This document shows positions 1 to 8,350 of a stretch of DNA of 64,000 nucleotides, in pieces (the stretch's first letter is position 1; every line of letters starts with the position of its first letter). Source of the DNA: Streptomyces griseocarneus (GTDB lineage: Bacteria > Actinomycetota > Actinomycetes > Streptomycetales > Streptomycetaceae); the NCBI GenBank assembly GCA_003674045.1, contig PENC01000002.1, forward strand, positions 372,001-436,000, given 5' to 3'. Position numbers and translations under genes: made by a program. The notes under the pieces are model-generated. The model ran no database searches. It was not told the origin of the DNA and worked only from the letters and a program-made list of their open reading frames with translations.

Positions 1-78
1 GGCACGCCGTTCGACGTGGACGACGACGCGGTCCTGGCGGCGCGGTTCCCCGGACTCTGGGCCCGCTTCCGCGAGTAG
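1..78 (+). CDS. C-terminal fragment of an unidentified protein
   Basis: An open frame runs from the first base to a TAG at 76-78 and gives 25 residues ending in GLWARFRE. The start lies outside the window, so neither family nor function can be named. The next gene starts 19 bases later on the same strand, so the two may be cotranscribed. The frame has the G/C-rich third positions typical of this genome. Confidence 0.5.
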   Translation, partial: GTPFDVDDDAVLAARFPGLWARFRE

Positions 79-97
79 CGCGAGGCAGGATGGGCCC

Positions 98-997
98 ATG
101 CGGATCGCCATCACCGGTTCGACCGGACTCATCGGCAGTGCCCTCGCCCGTTCCCTCGTCGCCGACGGCCACGGCGTCGTCCGCCTGGTCCGGCGCCCGC
201 CCACGGGCGGGGACGAGGTCCGGTGGGACCCGAAGCGGCAGTGGGTCGACGCGGACGGGCTCGCCGGGTGCGACGGGGTGGTGCACCTCGCGGGCGCGGG
301 CGTGGGCGACCACCGCTGGACAGCCGCCTACAAGAAGGAGATCCGCGACAGCCGCGTCCTGGGCACCGCTGCCCTGGCCGAGGCCCTCGCCTCCCTCGAC
401 ACCCCGCCCCGCGTACTCGTGAGCGGCAGCGCCATCGGCGTCTACGGCGACACCGGCGACCGGCGCATCGACGAGGACGCGCCGCCCGGCCGGGGCTTCC
501 TCGCCGACGTGTGCCAGGAGTGGGAGGCGGCCACCGGCCCGGCCGCGGAAGCGGGCGTACGGACGGTCCTCGCGCGCACCGGTCTTGTCGTGTCCCGCGA
601 CGGCGGGGCCTGGGCCAAGCTCTTCCCCCTCTTCCGGTTCGGCCTCGGGGGGCGCATGGGCAGCGGCCGCCAGTACTGGAGCTTCATCGCCCTGCACGAC
701 CACGTCGCCGCCCTGCGCCACCTCCTGGACACCGAGTCGCTGTCCGGGCCCGTCAATCTCACCGCGCCCGAGCCGGTCACCAACCGGGAGGTCACGGCGG
801 CCATGGGGCGCGTACTGCACCGGCCGACGCTCTGCACCGCTCCCGCGCCCGCGCTCAGGCTGGCGCTGGGCGAGATGGCGGGCGACGTGCTGGCCAGCCA
901 GCGCGTGGTGCCGCGACGGCTGCTCGACTCGGGCTTCGCCTTCGCCTTCCCCTGCATCGAAAGCGCCGTACGCGCGGCGCTGACGGACACACCCTGA
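98..997 (+). CDS. TIGR01777-type SDR epimerase-like protein
   Basis: This 299-residue protein begins MRIAITGSTGLIGSAL, a Rossmann nucleotide-binding start (GxTGxxG), as in the NAD-dependent epimerase-like TIGR01777/YfcH family, whose members are about 300 residues. The family's C-terminal part is also visible: a glycine-rich LFRFGLGGRMGSGRQYWSFI stretch and a late VVPRRLLDSGF segment. The family probably binds NAD(P), but its substrate is not established. A weak AGG-containing ribosome site lies just before the ATG. It follows the preceding gene closely on the same strand. I am sure of the family and unsure of the reaction. Confidence 0.88.
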   Translation: MRIAITGSTGLIGSALARSLVADGHGVVRLVRRPPTGGDEVRWDPKRQWVDADGLAGCDGVVHLAGAGVGDHRWTAAYKKEIRDSRVLGTAALAEALASLDTPPRVLVSGSAIGVYGDTGDRRIDEDAPPGRGFLADVCQEWEAATGPAAEAGVRTVLARTGLVVSRDGGAWAKLFPLFRFGLGGRMGSGRQYWSFIALHDHVAALRHLLDTESLSGPVNLTAPEPVTNREVTAAMGRVLHRPTLCTAPAPALRLALGEMAGDVLASQRVVPRRLLDSGFAFAFPCIESAVRAALTDTP

Positions 998-1069
998 CCA
1001 CGGGCCGTGCCGACGGCCCCGGGACGTGCTACCGCCGTGCGACCGTGCTCTGTCCGTGCGCGACTGTTG

Positions 1070-1095
1070 TTGACCGATTTTCTCTCTACGGTCAA
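1070..1095. promoter_or_regulatory. small inverted repeat upstream of the flavin oxidoreductase
   Basis: TTGACC at 1070-1075 is matched by GGTCAA at 1090-1095 across 14 bases. It lies about 75 bp before the GTG at 1171 and could be an operator or part of a promoter. Six-base arms are short, so chance is possible. Confidence 0.25.
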
Positions 1096-1170
1096 GGCAA
1101 ATCGCGCTTTGCCGCTGCCCGTTGAGGGCATCAGGCCCCAGAGCGGAGCGGACCGACCCCAGGAGGGCAC

Positions 1171-2484
1171 GTGCTCAGCAGCGCACGCGACACCGCACAC
1201 GACGCCGACGTCGTCATCGTGGGGGCCGGTCTCGCCGGCCTCTCCGCGGCGCACCGGCTCACGGCCGCCGGGGTAACGGTCACCGTCCTGGAGGCCGCCC
1301 CTTACGTCGGTGGTCGGATGACGACCGGCCGGCTCGACGGATTCCGGCTCGACCGCACGGCGCAGCTGCTCAACACCGCCTTCCCGGAGCTGCTCCGCAC
1401 CCCGGGACTCGACGCGCTCACGCTGCGGCCGTTCACCCCGGGGGTCCTGGTCCACGCCGACGGGCGCAACCAGCGCACGGGCGAACCGCGCCACAGCAAG
1501 CGCGCGTTCACCACGGCACGGGCCCTCGCGACGGCCCGCGCGGGCGGCCTCGACCAGGCACGGCTGGGCACCGCGCTCGCCCGGCTGGCGGCCCTGCCCG
1601 CCCACCGGGTCCTCGCCCGCCCCGACCGGCCCACCGCCGACACGCTCACCGGGCGCGGCCTGCCGACGCGCACGGTCGAGGGCTTTCTGCGCCCCCTGCT
1701 GGAGTCCCTGCTCTGCGACCCGGACCTCACGACCTCCAGCCGCTGCGCGGATCTGGTCCTGCGCGGCTACGCGCGGGGCCGCCTCTGTCTGCCGGAAGGC
1801 GGCGCCGACGCCGTCCCCGAGCTGCTCGCCGCACTGCTGCCGCCCGGCACGGTACGCACGGGCGTCCGTGCGGAGAGCGCCTGCACCACGTCCGTCGGCA
1901 CAGCCGGACACGGCGAGTTCCGCTGCCGCTCCGTGGTCGTGGCCACGGGCGCCCGCGCCGCCGCCGAACTGATCCCGGGCCTGCGGATGCCCGGGTTCCA
2001 CCCGGTGACCGTCCTGCATCACACCGCGGCCGAACCACCGCTGCGGGAGGCTTCGCTGATCATCGCGGGCGGGCGGCGCGGGCCGGTCGCCCACACGATG
2101 GTCACCAGCGAGATCGACCCCACCCGGGCCCCCGCGGGCCGGGCCCTGATCACCTCGACGGTGCTCGGCACGGCCGCGGGCCTGCCGACCGCGGACCTGG
2201 ACCGCGCGGCGCGGGCCCAGCTCGCCCGCGTCTACGGCAGCGACACCACCACCTGGGAACTCCTCGCCGCCCACCACGACCCCGACGCGGTCCCCGCCAT
2301 GCCGGCCCCCCACGACGTCCGCCGCCCCGTCCGCCTCCTCTCCGGCCTCTACGTCTGCGGCGACCACCGCGACACGAGCACGGTCCAAGGCGCCCTCTTC
2401 TCAGGCCGCCGCGCCGCCCTCGCCGTCCTCCGCGACCTGGGCATCCGCGCCCCACACGACTCGGAAGAGCTGCAGGCTGCGTAG
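1171..2484 (+). CDS. FAD-dependent amine oxidase-like oxidoreductase
   Basis: The 437-residue protein starts at a GTG with AGGAGG at 1161-1166. Residues 13-45 hold the dinucleotide-binding fold (VVIVGAGLAGLSAAHRL) and then a GGRM motif, as in flavin-containing amine oxidases, protoporphyrinogen oxidases and phytoene desaturases. Near the C-terminus GLYVCGDHRDTSTVQGAL is the second FAD-contact region, ending in the usual GALFSGRRAA helix. There is no signal peptide, so it is probably cytoplasmic or membrane-associated. Nothing nearby indicates the substrate. The family assignment is firm; the specific reaction is not known. Confidence 0.85.
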   Translation: MLSSARDTAHDADVVIVGAGLAGLSAAHRLTAAGVTVTVLEAAPYVGGRMTTGRLDGFRLDRTAQLLNTAFPELLRTPGLDALTLRPFTPGVLVHADGRNQRTGEPRHSKRAFTTARALATARAGGLDQARLGTALARLAALPAHRVLARPDRPTADTLTGRGLPTRTVEGFLRPLLESLLCDPDLTTSSRCADLVLRGYARGRLCLPEGGADAVPELLAALLPPGTVRTGVRAESACTTSVGTAGHGEFRCRSVVVATGARAAAELIPGLRMPGFHPVTVLHHTAAEPPLREASLIIAGGRRGPVAHTMVTSEIDPTRAPAGRALITSTVLGTAAGLPTADLDRAARAQLARVYGSDTTTWELLAAHHDPDAVPAMPAPHDVRRPVRLLSGLYVCGDHRDTSTVQGALFSGRRAALAVLRDLGIRAPHDSEELQAA

Positions 2485-2489
2485 GAGCC

Positions 2490-2655
2490 GGGACCCGGGG
2501 CGAAGCCCCGGCTCAAGGGGCGCGGGGCTGTGACATTTGCGGCTCCGCCGCGTGGGCGCGACCAGCCCCCACCGGACCCGCAGACGCACACGGCGAGCAG
2601 GACGCACCCCCATAGGCGAAAGGGGCCCGGGGCCAAAGCCCCGGACCCCCATCAG
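2490..2655 (+). repeat. dispersed element, variant copy (R1)
   Basis: The gap between two convergent genes starts with a GGGGCGAAGCCCC mini-hairpin at 2497-2509. It then has the element's GGGGCGCGGGG at 2517, but the usual AACTGCGCGA core is replaced by a longer CTGTGACATTTGCGG type insert before CGACCAGCCCC near 2560-2570. The copy at 25203 has the same variant. GC-rich stem-loops continue to about 2650. It may serve as a terminator for both flanking genes. Confidence 0.6.
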
Positions 2656-2657
2656 GG

Positions 2658-4103
2658 TCAGAGCAGGGCCACCTTCTCCCGGTAAGCCCGAACGGCCGCC
2701 GCATCCCGATACGGCTCCAGCCGCCGCTCAAAATCCCGGATGTACTCCAGCGCCCGAACCGACCGCATCTCGGCAGCCTGCGCCGCCGCCTCCGCCCCCA
2801 GCGCGCACGCCTGCTCCAGCTCGCCGAGCCCGAGCCGCGCGGTGGCCAGCACCACGCGGCAGAAGAGCCGGCTGCGGGCGTACGCCTGGCTGCGCAGTTG
2901 CAGGGACCGCTCCGCGTGCTGCGCCGCGGCCCGGTACTGCTGGAGGTCGCGGTGACAGTGGCCGAACTCGTCCGCGAGCTGCGCCTCGTCGAAGAAGCGG
3001 GCCCAGTACGGCACCTCGTCGCCCGGCCGCGCGCTCTCCAGCGCCCGCTCGGCCCGGGCGAGCGAGGCGGAGCAGGCCCGTACCTCGCCGAGCACGCCGT
3101 GCCCGCGTGCCTCGACCGCGTGGAGCAGCGACTGCACCACCGCCGGGGCCCCCGAGCCCACGCCCTGCTGGGCGACCCGGGCGAGCTGCACCGCCTCCCG
3201 GCCGTGCCCGAGGTAGACCGCCTGCCTGCTCATGGTCACCAGGACATAACTGCCGTACGGCCGGTCGCCCGCGGCCTGGGCGAGCCGCAGCGCCTGGACG
3301 AAGTAGCGCTGGGCCAGCCCGTGCGCCGCGATGTCGTACGAGGTCCACCCGGCGAGCCGGGTGAGGTCGGCGACGGCACCGAAAAGCCGCCGTCCCGCCG
3401 CCTCGCCGTACGTGCCGCGGAGCATCGGTTCGGCCTCGTGCTCCAGATAGCGCACGAGGGCCTGCCGGGCGTGCCCGCCGCCGTACGCGTGGTCGAGCGT
3501 GCGGAAGAGCTCGCCCACCGACCGCAGGGCCGCGATGTCGCCCATCGAGACCCGGCCGCCGGGCCCGCGCTCGGCGTGCCGCTGGCGGGGCGGGATCCCC
3601 CGCCCCTGGGCGGGCACCCGCGCGCCGTCCACGGCCACGGGCGGTGCGCCGCGCGCCACCCGCTCGTCGGCCCGGCCGATCAGCCAGTCCCGGCTGGGGA
3701 CCACGAGGCCCGCCGGAGTGAAGGCGATCTTCCGTAGCTCGGTGTGACTCCCGGAGTCCTTGCGCCACAGGCCGCTGACGATGTCAATGGCCTCCTCCGG
3801 GGAAGCGGCGAATTCCAGCCCTGCGTAGACCGGGGCGCACGCGTCGAGCCCGAGATCCTGCGCGGACAGCCGACGGCCCAGCCGCCGGGTGAAGACCTCG
3901 GCGATCAGCGCCGGTGTCGTGCCGCGCGGCTGCTGGCCGCGCAGCCACCGGGTGACCGAGGTCTTGTCGTAGCGCAGGTCGAGGCCGTGCTCCAGCCCTA
4001 ACTGATCGACGCGCCGAGCCAGCCCTGCGTTGGAGAATCCCGCCTCCGCGATCAGTGCCGCGAGCTGGCGGTTGGGGATGCGCTGCGGGGGTCGTTCCGT
4101 CAT
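2658..4103 (-). CDS. HTH regulator with TPR-like repeats (NsdA-like)
   Basis: The 481-residue product starts at the ATG at 4103 (MTERPPQRIPN), with purine-rich sequence upstream; a start 26 codons earlier at 4181 is open but less likely. The N-terminus (IPNRQLAALIAEAGFSNAGL, then TSVTRWLRGQQPRG) resembles the DNA-binding start of Streptomyces NsdA-type regulators. The remainder is alanine- and leucine-rich helical sequence with TPR-like periodicity, usually a protein-binding scaffold. NsdA is a known negative regulator of development and antibiotics in S. coelicolor; calling this a relative is inference from layout. It is divergent from lipB. Confidence 0.72.
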   Translation of the reverse strand: MTERPPQRIPNRQLAALIAEAGFSNAGLARRVDQLGLEHGLDLRYDKTSVTRWLRGQQPRGTTPALIAEVFTRRLGRRLSAQDLGLDACAPVYAGLEFAASPEEAIDIVSGLWRKDSGSHTELRKIAFTPAGLVVPSRDWLIGRADERVARGAPPVAVDGARVPAQGRGIPPRQRHAERGPGGRVSMGDIAALRSVGELFRTLDHAYGGGHARQALVRYLEHEAEPMLRGTYGEAAGRRLFGAVADLTRLAGWTSYDIAAHGLAQRYFVQALRLAQAAGDRPYGSYVLVTMSRQAVYLGHGREAVQLARVAQQGVGSGAPAVVQSLLHAVEARGHGVLGEVRACSASLARAERALESARPGDEVPYWARFFDEAQLADEFGHCHRDLQQYRAAAQHAERSLQLRSQAYARSRLFCRVVLATARLGLGELEQACALGAEAAAQAAEMRSVRALEYIRDFERRLEPYRDAAAVRAYREKVALL

Positions 4104-4433
4104 CAGCCTGCCGGTCTCCCTGATCGCGTGATGGGTCGCGCTGTGGATCGCGTTGTGGAACGGCGCGAACTTAGCGGCCACGCAACGCCCCTATGGCCAC
4201 CTTCGCCCCGCATTCATCCGATCGTGTGAGGACAGATCAAATACGCATGGACGACCGTCGGTCCGGTCCCGGGCAGACCGGCCGCCTGCGGCTCCGCCGA
4301 CGGGCCGCCGTACAGTGGCAAGAGCGTGCGTGCCAGCGTGCGGATTCGGCCGGACGGCGCGAACAGTACGACGGCCGCGCACGCCCGTGCACTGCAATGT
4401 TCGAAAAGATCCGCAGGATCCGAAGGAGCCACC
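4104..4433. promoter_or_regulatory. divergent intergenic region, HTH/TPR regulator and lipB
   Basis: These 330 bases separate two divergent genes and must hold both promoters. There are somewhat AT-richer patches near 4220-4250 and 4380-4415. A short GATCC-gca-GGATC inverted repeat at 4409-4421 lies just before the lipB ribosome site. I see no recognisable operator and no convincing gene. Confidence 0.4.
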
Positions 4434-5213
4434 GTGAGTGAGCTGCGCTTTGTCCACCTGGGCTTCGGGGATGACGCCGTCGACTACCAGGAGGCGTGGC
4501 AGGAGCAGCGGCGGGTCCACGCGGCCCGGTTCGCCGACGAGGTCCCGGACACCTGCCTGCTACTGGAGCACCCGGCGGTTTACACGGCGGGACGGCGCAC
4601 GGAGCCCAGCGAGCGCCCCCTGGACGGCACCCCCGTCGTGGACGTGGACCGCGGCGGGAAGATCACCTGGCACGGCCCCGGGCAGCTCGTCTGCTACCCG
4701 ATCCTCAAGCTGCCGCGCCCGGTGGACGTGATCGCGCACGTACGGCGCCTGGAGGAGGCGCTGATCCGCGCCTGCGCGGACTTCGGCCTGGAGACCACCC
4801 GCGTCGAGGGCCGCAGCGGTGTGTGGGTGCTGGGCGAGGCCCGGGAGCAGACCACCGTCGGCGGTCTGGAGCTGGACTTCGATCCGCGGCTGCAGGACGA
4901 GGAGTTCGACCCGCGGCTCAACGGCCCGGAGTACGCGCCCTCCAACGCGGGCCAGCGCGGCGAGGACCGCAAGCTCGCGGCGATCGGCATCCGCATCGCC
5001 AAGGGCGTGACCATGCACGGCTTCGCCCTGAACTGTGACCCTGACAACACCTGGTTCGACCGGATCGTCCCCTGCGGCATCCGGGACGCGGGCGTGACCT
5101 CGCTCTCGAACGAGCTGGGCCGCCGGGTGACCGTGCACGAGGTGCTGCCCGTGGTGGAGCGGCGGCTGCGCGAGGTCCTGGCGGAGTCGGAGCCGCTGCC
5201 GAGAGCGGTCTAG
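4434..5213 (+). CDS. lipB: octanoyl-[ACP]:protein N-octanoyltransferase
   Basis: LipB moves the octanoyl group from acyl carrier protein to the lipoyl domains of 2-oxoacid dehydrogenases and glycine cleavage H protein. The GTG start has GAAGGAG at 4422-4428. The 259-residue product shows the family signature [14 protein letters not shown], the [10 protein letters not shown] segment with its conserved lysine, and the acyl-accepting cysteine at residue 214 in IVPCGI. An extra acidic stretch of about 35 residues ([20 protein letters not shown] and following) sits before the lysine motif. lipA follows 158 bp downstream on the same strand, as expected for a lipoylation locus. Confidence 0.97.
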   Translation: MSELRFVHLGFGDDAVDYQEAWQEQRRVHAARFADEVPDTCLLLEHPAVYTAGRRTEPSERPLDGTPVVDVDRGGKITWHGPGQLVCYPILKLPRPVDVIAHVRRLEEALIRACADFGLETTRVEGRSGVWVLGEAREQTTVGGLELDFDPRLQDEEFDPRLNGPEYAPSNAGQRGEDRKLAAIGIRIAKGVTMHGFALNCDPDNTWFDRIVPCGIRDAGVTSLSNELGRRVTVHEVLPVVERRLREVLAESEPLPRAV

Positions 5214-5215
5214 CA

Positions 5216-5237
5216 GCGCCCCGGGAGACCCGGGCGC
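5216..5237 (+). terminator. GC hairpin after lipB
   Basis: GCGCCCCGGG at 5216-5225 pairs with CCCGGGCGC at 5229-5237 around an AGA loop with one bulged C. It starts three bases past the lipB stop. There is no U tract. It may end part of the lipB transcription ahead of lipA. Confidence 0.5.
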
Positions 5238-5371
5238 AGCGGGAATGGCCCCGCACACTCGCGGGTTGTCCCACACGCTGACCACACGCGCAAGCCATTC
5301 GCGTAAACACGTATGAATTAACGGGCGTACCCTGGTGTCCGCCGAAGAATCGAAGCCATAGGGAGCCGGAC

Positions 5372-6337
5372 GTGTCCGCAGTCGCACCCGACGGACGCAA
5401 GATGCTGCGCTTGGAGGTCCGGAACGCCCAGACCCCCATCGAACGCAAGCCCGAGTGGATCAAGACCCGGGCGAAGATGGGCCCCGAGTACACCAAGATG
5501 CAGAACCTCGTGAAGGGCGAGGGCCTGCACACGGTGTGCCAGGAGGCGGGGTGTCCGAACATCTACGAATGCTGGGAGGACCGCGAGGCGACCTTCCTCA
5601 TCGGCGGCGACCAGTGCACCCGGCGCTGTGACTTCTGCCAGATCGACACGGGCAAGCCCGAGGCGCTCGACCGCGACGAGCCGCGGCGCGTCGGCGAGTC
5701 CGTCGTGACGATGGACCTGAACTACGCCACGATCACCGGCGTCGCCCGCGACGACCTGGAGGACGGCGGCGCCTGGCTGTACGCGGAGACCGTGCGCCAG
5801 ATCCACCGGCAGACGGCGGAGCGCGCCGAGGGCCGCACCAAGGTCGAGCTCCTGGCCCCGGACTTCAACGCGGTGCCGGAGCAGCTGGCGGAGGTCTTCG
5901 CCTCCCGCCCCGAGGTCTTCGCGCACAACGTCGAGACCGTGCCGCGGATCTTCCGCCGTATCCGTCCCGGCTTCCGCTACGAGCGCTCCCTCGAGGTCAT
6001 CACCAAGGCCCGCGAGTACGGCCTGGTGACCAAGTCCAACCTGATCCTGGGCATGGGCGAGACCCGTGAGGAGATCAGCGAGGCGCTGCGCGACCTGCAC
6101 GGCGCGGGCTGCGAGCTGATCACCATCACCCAGTACCTGCGCCCCTCGGTGCGCCACCACCCGGTGGAGCGCTGGGTGAAGCCGCAGGAGTTCGTGGAGC
6201 TCAAGCAGGAGGCCGACGAGATCGGCTTCTCCGGTGTGATGTCCGGGCCGCTGGTCCGCTCCTCGTACCGCGCCGGCCGCCTCTACCAGCAGGCGATCGA
6301 GCGCCGCAGCGTCACCCCTTCGGCGCAGGCGGTCTGA
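5372..6337 (+). CDS. lipA: lipoyl synthase
   Basis: LipA is a radical-SAM enzyme that inserts two sulfurs into the octanoyl chain made by LipB. The 321-residue product starts at a GTG with GGGAG at 5361-5365. The radical-SAM cluster ligands are Cys82, Cys86 and Cys89 in [10 protein letters not shown]. The auxiliary sulfur-donor cluster motif is also present in the N-terminal [12 protein letters not shown] segment. Length and motifs match functional LipA. The 158-bp gap after lipB, with a hairpin, suggests it can also be transcribed from its own promoter; a TACCCT-like -10 lies near 5329. Confidence 0.98.
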   Translation: MSAVAPDGRKMLRLEVRNAQTPIERKPEWIKTRAKMGPEYTKMQNLVKGEGLHTVCQEAGCPNIYECWEDREATFLIGGDQCTRRCDFCQIDTGKPEALDRDEPRRVGESVVTMDLNYATITGVARDDLEDGGAWLYAETVRQIHRQTAERAEGRTKVELLAPDFNAVPEQLAEVFASRPEVFAHNVETVPRIFRRIRPGFRYERSLEVITKAREYGLVTKSNLILGMGETREEISEALRDLHGAGCELITITQYLRPSVRHHPVERWVKPQEFVELKQEADEIGFSGVMSGPLVRSSYRAGRLYQQAIERRSVTPSAQAV

Positions 6338-6389
6338 GCAGGAGCCGAAAAGACTCCGGGCGGACCCGGCCCGGCCACGGTCCGCTCCC

Positions 6390-6441
6390 GACGCGGCCGA
6401 TACCCCCCCCTCGCGCAAGCGGGCACGGTATCGGCCGCGTC
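6390..6441 (+). terminator. large stem-loop after lipA
   Basis: GACGCGGCCGATAC at 6390-6403 is perfectly complementary to GTATCGGCCGCGTC at 6428-6441, with a C-rich 24-base loop. It lies about 50 bases past the lipA stop and ahead of the next promoter. No U tract follows, which is common for Streptomyces terminators. Confidence 0.72.
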
Positions 6442-6457
6442 AACGTTTCATAGGTGT

Positions 6458-6481
6458 TTGACCAATCGGTCATCCATTGGT
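6458..6481. promoter_or_regulatory. overlapping palindromes, likely operator
   Basis: TTGACCAATCGGTCA at 6458-6472 holds TGACC-aatc-GGTCA. It overlaps a second inverted repeat, ACCAAT (6461-6466) and ATTGGT (6476-6481). The site lies about 110 bp before the small gene at 6593. The layout suits a dimeric TetR-type repressor, or two, but no cognate regulator is adjacent. Confidence 0.5.
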
Positions 6482-6592
6482 AACACCGGTGAGTGACGAT
6501 GACGGCACGCATCGCAGCCGTCCTCACCGTACGCCGCAGTGCCAGCCCCCCGCCGCTCTGTCATCCCATTCCGCCTCCGAGGGGACCACGAC

Positions 6593-6841
6593 ATGCAGGC
6601 CGCGCAGGTACGCGCCTCTTCCACTCCGCTGTCCGCACTGCCCGCCACCCTCTCCGTACGGCCCCCCTCCGTCACGGGCGCCCTGCGGGCCCTGGAGAGC
6701 CTGCTGATGCGCGGGGGGCAGCGCACCGCCCGGCGGAACGCCTGGACCGCGGTGCTGGAGGACCGCCGCCGGGCCAAGGCCAGGCGCGAGGCGCAGCACC
6801 TGCTCGAGGCCGTGGCCGCCCCGGGTCCGCAGGCCACGTAA
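6593..6841 (+). CDS. small basic protein of unknown function
   Basis: This 82-residue protein starts at an ATG preceded by GAGGGG at 6579-6584. The first 30 residues are Ser/Pro/Ala-rich; the rest is a strongly basic predicted helix (RRNAWTAVLEDRRRAKARRE). There is no signal peptide or known motif. It ends ten bases before the DUF4191 gene, so the two probably form one transcript. I do not recognise the family. Confidence 0.62.
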   Translation: MQAAQVRASSTPLSALPATLSVRPPSVTGALRALESLLMRGGQRTARRNAWTAVLEDRRRAKARREAQHLLEAVAAPGPQAT

Positions 6842-6851
6842 ACTGCGCCTT

Positions 6852-7532
6852 ATGGCGAGGAAGGAAACACCTGAGAACCCGGGGCGGCTGAAGCAGATCG
6901 CCCTGACCTACAAGATGACCAAGAAGGTCGACCCCAAGGTCGGTCTCGTCGTCGCGGCTGTGGGCATCGTCACCTTCGGTGTGCTCCTCGCCATCGGCTT
7001 CTGGATCGACCACCCGGTCTACCTGGGCATCCTGGGCTTCCTGCTGGCCTTCCTCGCGATGGCGATCGTCTTCGGACGCCGCGCCGAGCACGCCGCCTTC
7101 GGGCAGCTGGAAGGCCAGCCGGGAGCCGCGGCCGCGGTCCTGGAGAACATCGGCCGTGGCTGGTCGACGACCCCCGCGGTCGCCATGAACCGCAGCCAGG
7201 ACGTGGTGCACCGCGCGGTGGGCAAGGCGGGCATCGTGCTGGTCGGCGAGGGCAACCCCAACCGGGTCAAGGGCCTGCTGGCGGCCGAGAAGAAGCGCAT
7301 GGCGCGCATCGTGGTCGATGTGCCGGTGCACGACTTCATCGTGGGCGACGCCGAGGGCCAGGTGCCGATCAAGAAGCTGCGCACCACGCTGCTCAAGCTG
7401 CCGCGCATCCTGCCGGGCGCGCAGGTCACGGTCGTCAACGACCGCCTGCGGGCGCTCGGGGACCTGCTGAGCAACATGCCGATCCCGAAGGGCCCCATGC
7501 CGAAGAACATGCGCATGCCGAAGGGCCGCTGA
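6852..7532 (+). CDS. DUF4191 membrane protein
   Basis: The 226-residue protein has a basic cytoplasmic N-terminus, two adjacent membrane helices at about residues 32-52 and 56-75 (VGLVVAAVGIVTFGVLLAIG, YLGILGFLLAFLAMAIVFG), and a soluble domain ending in a KGPMPKNMRMPKGR basic tail. This is the DUF4191 architecture of actinobacteria, for which no function is established. It follows the small basic gene by ten bases. A strong hairpin lies 28 bases past its stop. Confidence 0.82.
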   Translation: MARKETPENPGRLKQIALTYKMTKKVDPKVGLVVAAVGIVTFGVLLAIGFWIDHPVYLGILGFLLAFLAMAIVFGRRAEHAAFGQLEGQPGAAAAVLENIGRGWSTTPAVAMNRSQDVVHRAVGKAGIVLVGEGNPNRVKGLLAAEKKRMARIVVDVPVHDFIVGDAEGQVPIKKLRTTLLKLPRILPGAQVTVVNDRLRALGDLLSNMPIPKGPMPKNMRMPKGR

Positions 7533-7559
7533 GGCCCGTACGGCCCCGACAGACACACG

Positions 7560-7593
7560 AAGGCGGGCGGAACCGAGAGGTTCCGCCCGCCTT
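7560..7593. terminator. perfect 15-bp hairpin between convergent genes
   Basis: AAGGCGGGCGGAACC (7560-7574) pairs perfectly with GGTTCCGCCCGCCTT (7579-7593) around a GAGA loop. It lies between the DUF4191 gene and the convergent RDD gene, and by symmetry can serve both strands. Confidence 0.88.
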
Positions 7594-7631
7594 CGCCGTC
7601 TGCCGCCCGGGGCGTCGCGCGCCGGACGGGG

Positions 7632-8099
7632 TCAGATACGCACCTGGACGGACTTCGTAAAGCGGTCGTGCAGGCCGCGGCCGTCCCGGTCCCAGATGAT
7701 CGCGGGGATGAAGAGGACGAGCAGCACACCGCGCAGCACGACCCGGGGGAAGGGGAGGCGCCCGCCGCTCTCGCCCATGACGCGCAGCCCGACGATCCGT
7801 TTGCCGGGGGTGAAGCCGACGGTACCCACCGTGACCAGAGTGAGTACGAAAAAGATCAGCAGGGCCCAGTTGCCGGCCTGCTGGCCCTTGCCGTTCGCGA
7901 GAAACGCATAGGCGATGAGCATGCACAGTGCCCAGTCGATGAAGATCGCCGCGATGCGTCGTCCGGGCCGCGCGATCGAGCCCGGCCCGCTCTCCGGCAG
8001 CCCGAGGCGCTCGCCCCGGTACCCGAAGTCGATGCCCATGTCCTCGGCGGCCGCACGCGGTCCGGAGAGCCATGAGCCCATTGCTTGCCTCTTGTCCAC
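7632..8099 (-). CDS. RDD-family membrane protein
   Basis: The 155-residue product starts at a GTG at 8099 (VDKRQAMGSWLSG); open sequence upstream is not convincing. It has the RDD-family features: ARPGRRIAAIFIDWALC in the first membrane segment, two more hydrophobic segments (WALLIFFVLTLVTVGTVGF and VVLRGVLLVLFIPAIIW), the FTPGKRIVGLRV loop, and a final GLHDRFTKS. RDD proteins are small membrane proteins; some transport ions or solutes, but most have no assigned role. It is divergent from glnA, sharing about 250 bp of regulatory DNA. Confidence 0.88.
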   Translation of the reverse strand: MDKRQAMGSWLSGPRAAAEDMGIDFGYRGERLGLPESGPGSIARPGRRIAAIFIDWALCMLIAYAFLANGKGQQAGNWALLIFFVLTLVTVGTVGFTPGKRIVGLRVMGESGGRLPFPRVVLRGVLLVLFIPAIIWDRDGRGLHDRFTKSVQVRI

Positions 8100-8185
8100 C
8101 CGACCACGGTACTGCGACCGCTTTCGTTCGTTTCCGTCCGGGTCCGTTATCAGCCGTTTCGGCCATGCTTCAGGACGCGTTCCGG

Positions 8186-8223
8186 TTAACCTCGGCGAAA
8201 CAAATGGGTCACGCTTGGGAAAT
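8186..8223 (+). promoter_or_regulatory. GlnR-type operator upstream of glnA
   Basis: Four half-sites are spaced by six bases: TTAAC (8186-8190), GAAAC (8197-8201), GTCAC (8208-8212), GAAAT (8219-8223). This matches the streptomycete GlnR pattern gTnAc-n6-GaAAc in two tandem a-b boxes. GlnR activates glnA under nitrogen limitation in S. coelicolor. A -10-like TCTAGGGT lies a few bases downstream. The match is seen; GlnR binding is inferred. Confidence 0.85.
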
Positions 8224-8350
8224 CCCGCCTCTCTAGGGTCGGCCACAGCGCGGTACGGCATAGGAACCCGCCGAACCTCTGCATGACCTGCATATGGTCC
8301 GCGCCACCGAAGCAACCCCGACCGCTCGCGGCCGGGCTAGGAGGAGTTGG

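Noticed and set aside
442..2388. Minus-strand open frame across the first two genes
   Set aside because: It is antisense to the SDR-like and flavin oxidoreductase genes, with no motif or start signal.
4104..4181. Longer start for the HTH/TPR regulator at 4181
   Set aside because: The extra 26 residues (rich in His, Ala and Thr) lie before the conserved MTERPPQRIPN start and have no better ribosome site, although they cannot be excluded.
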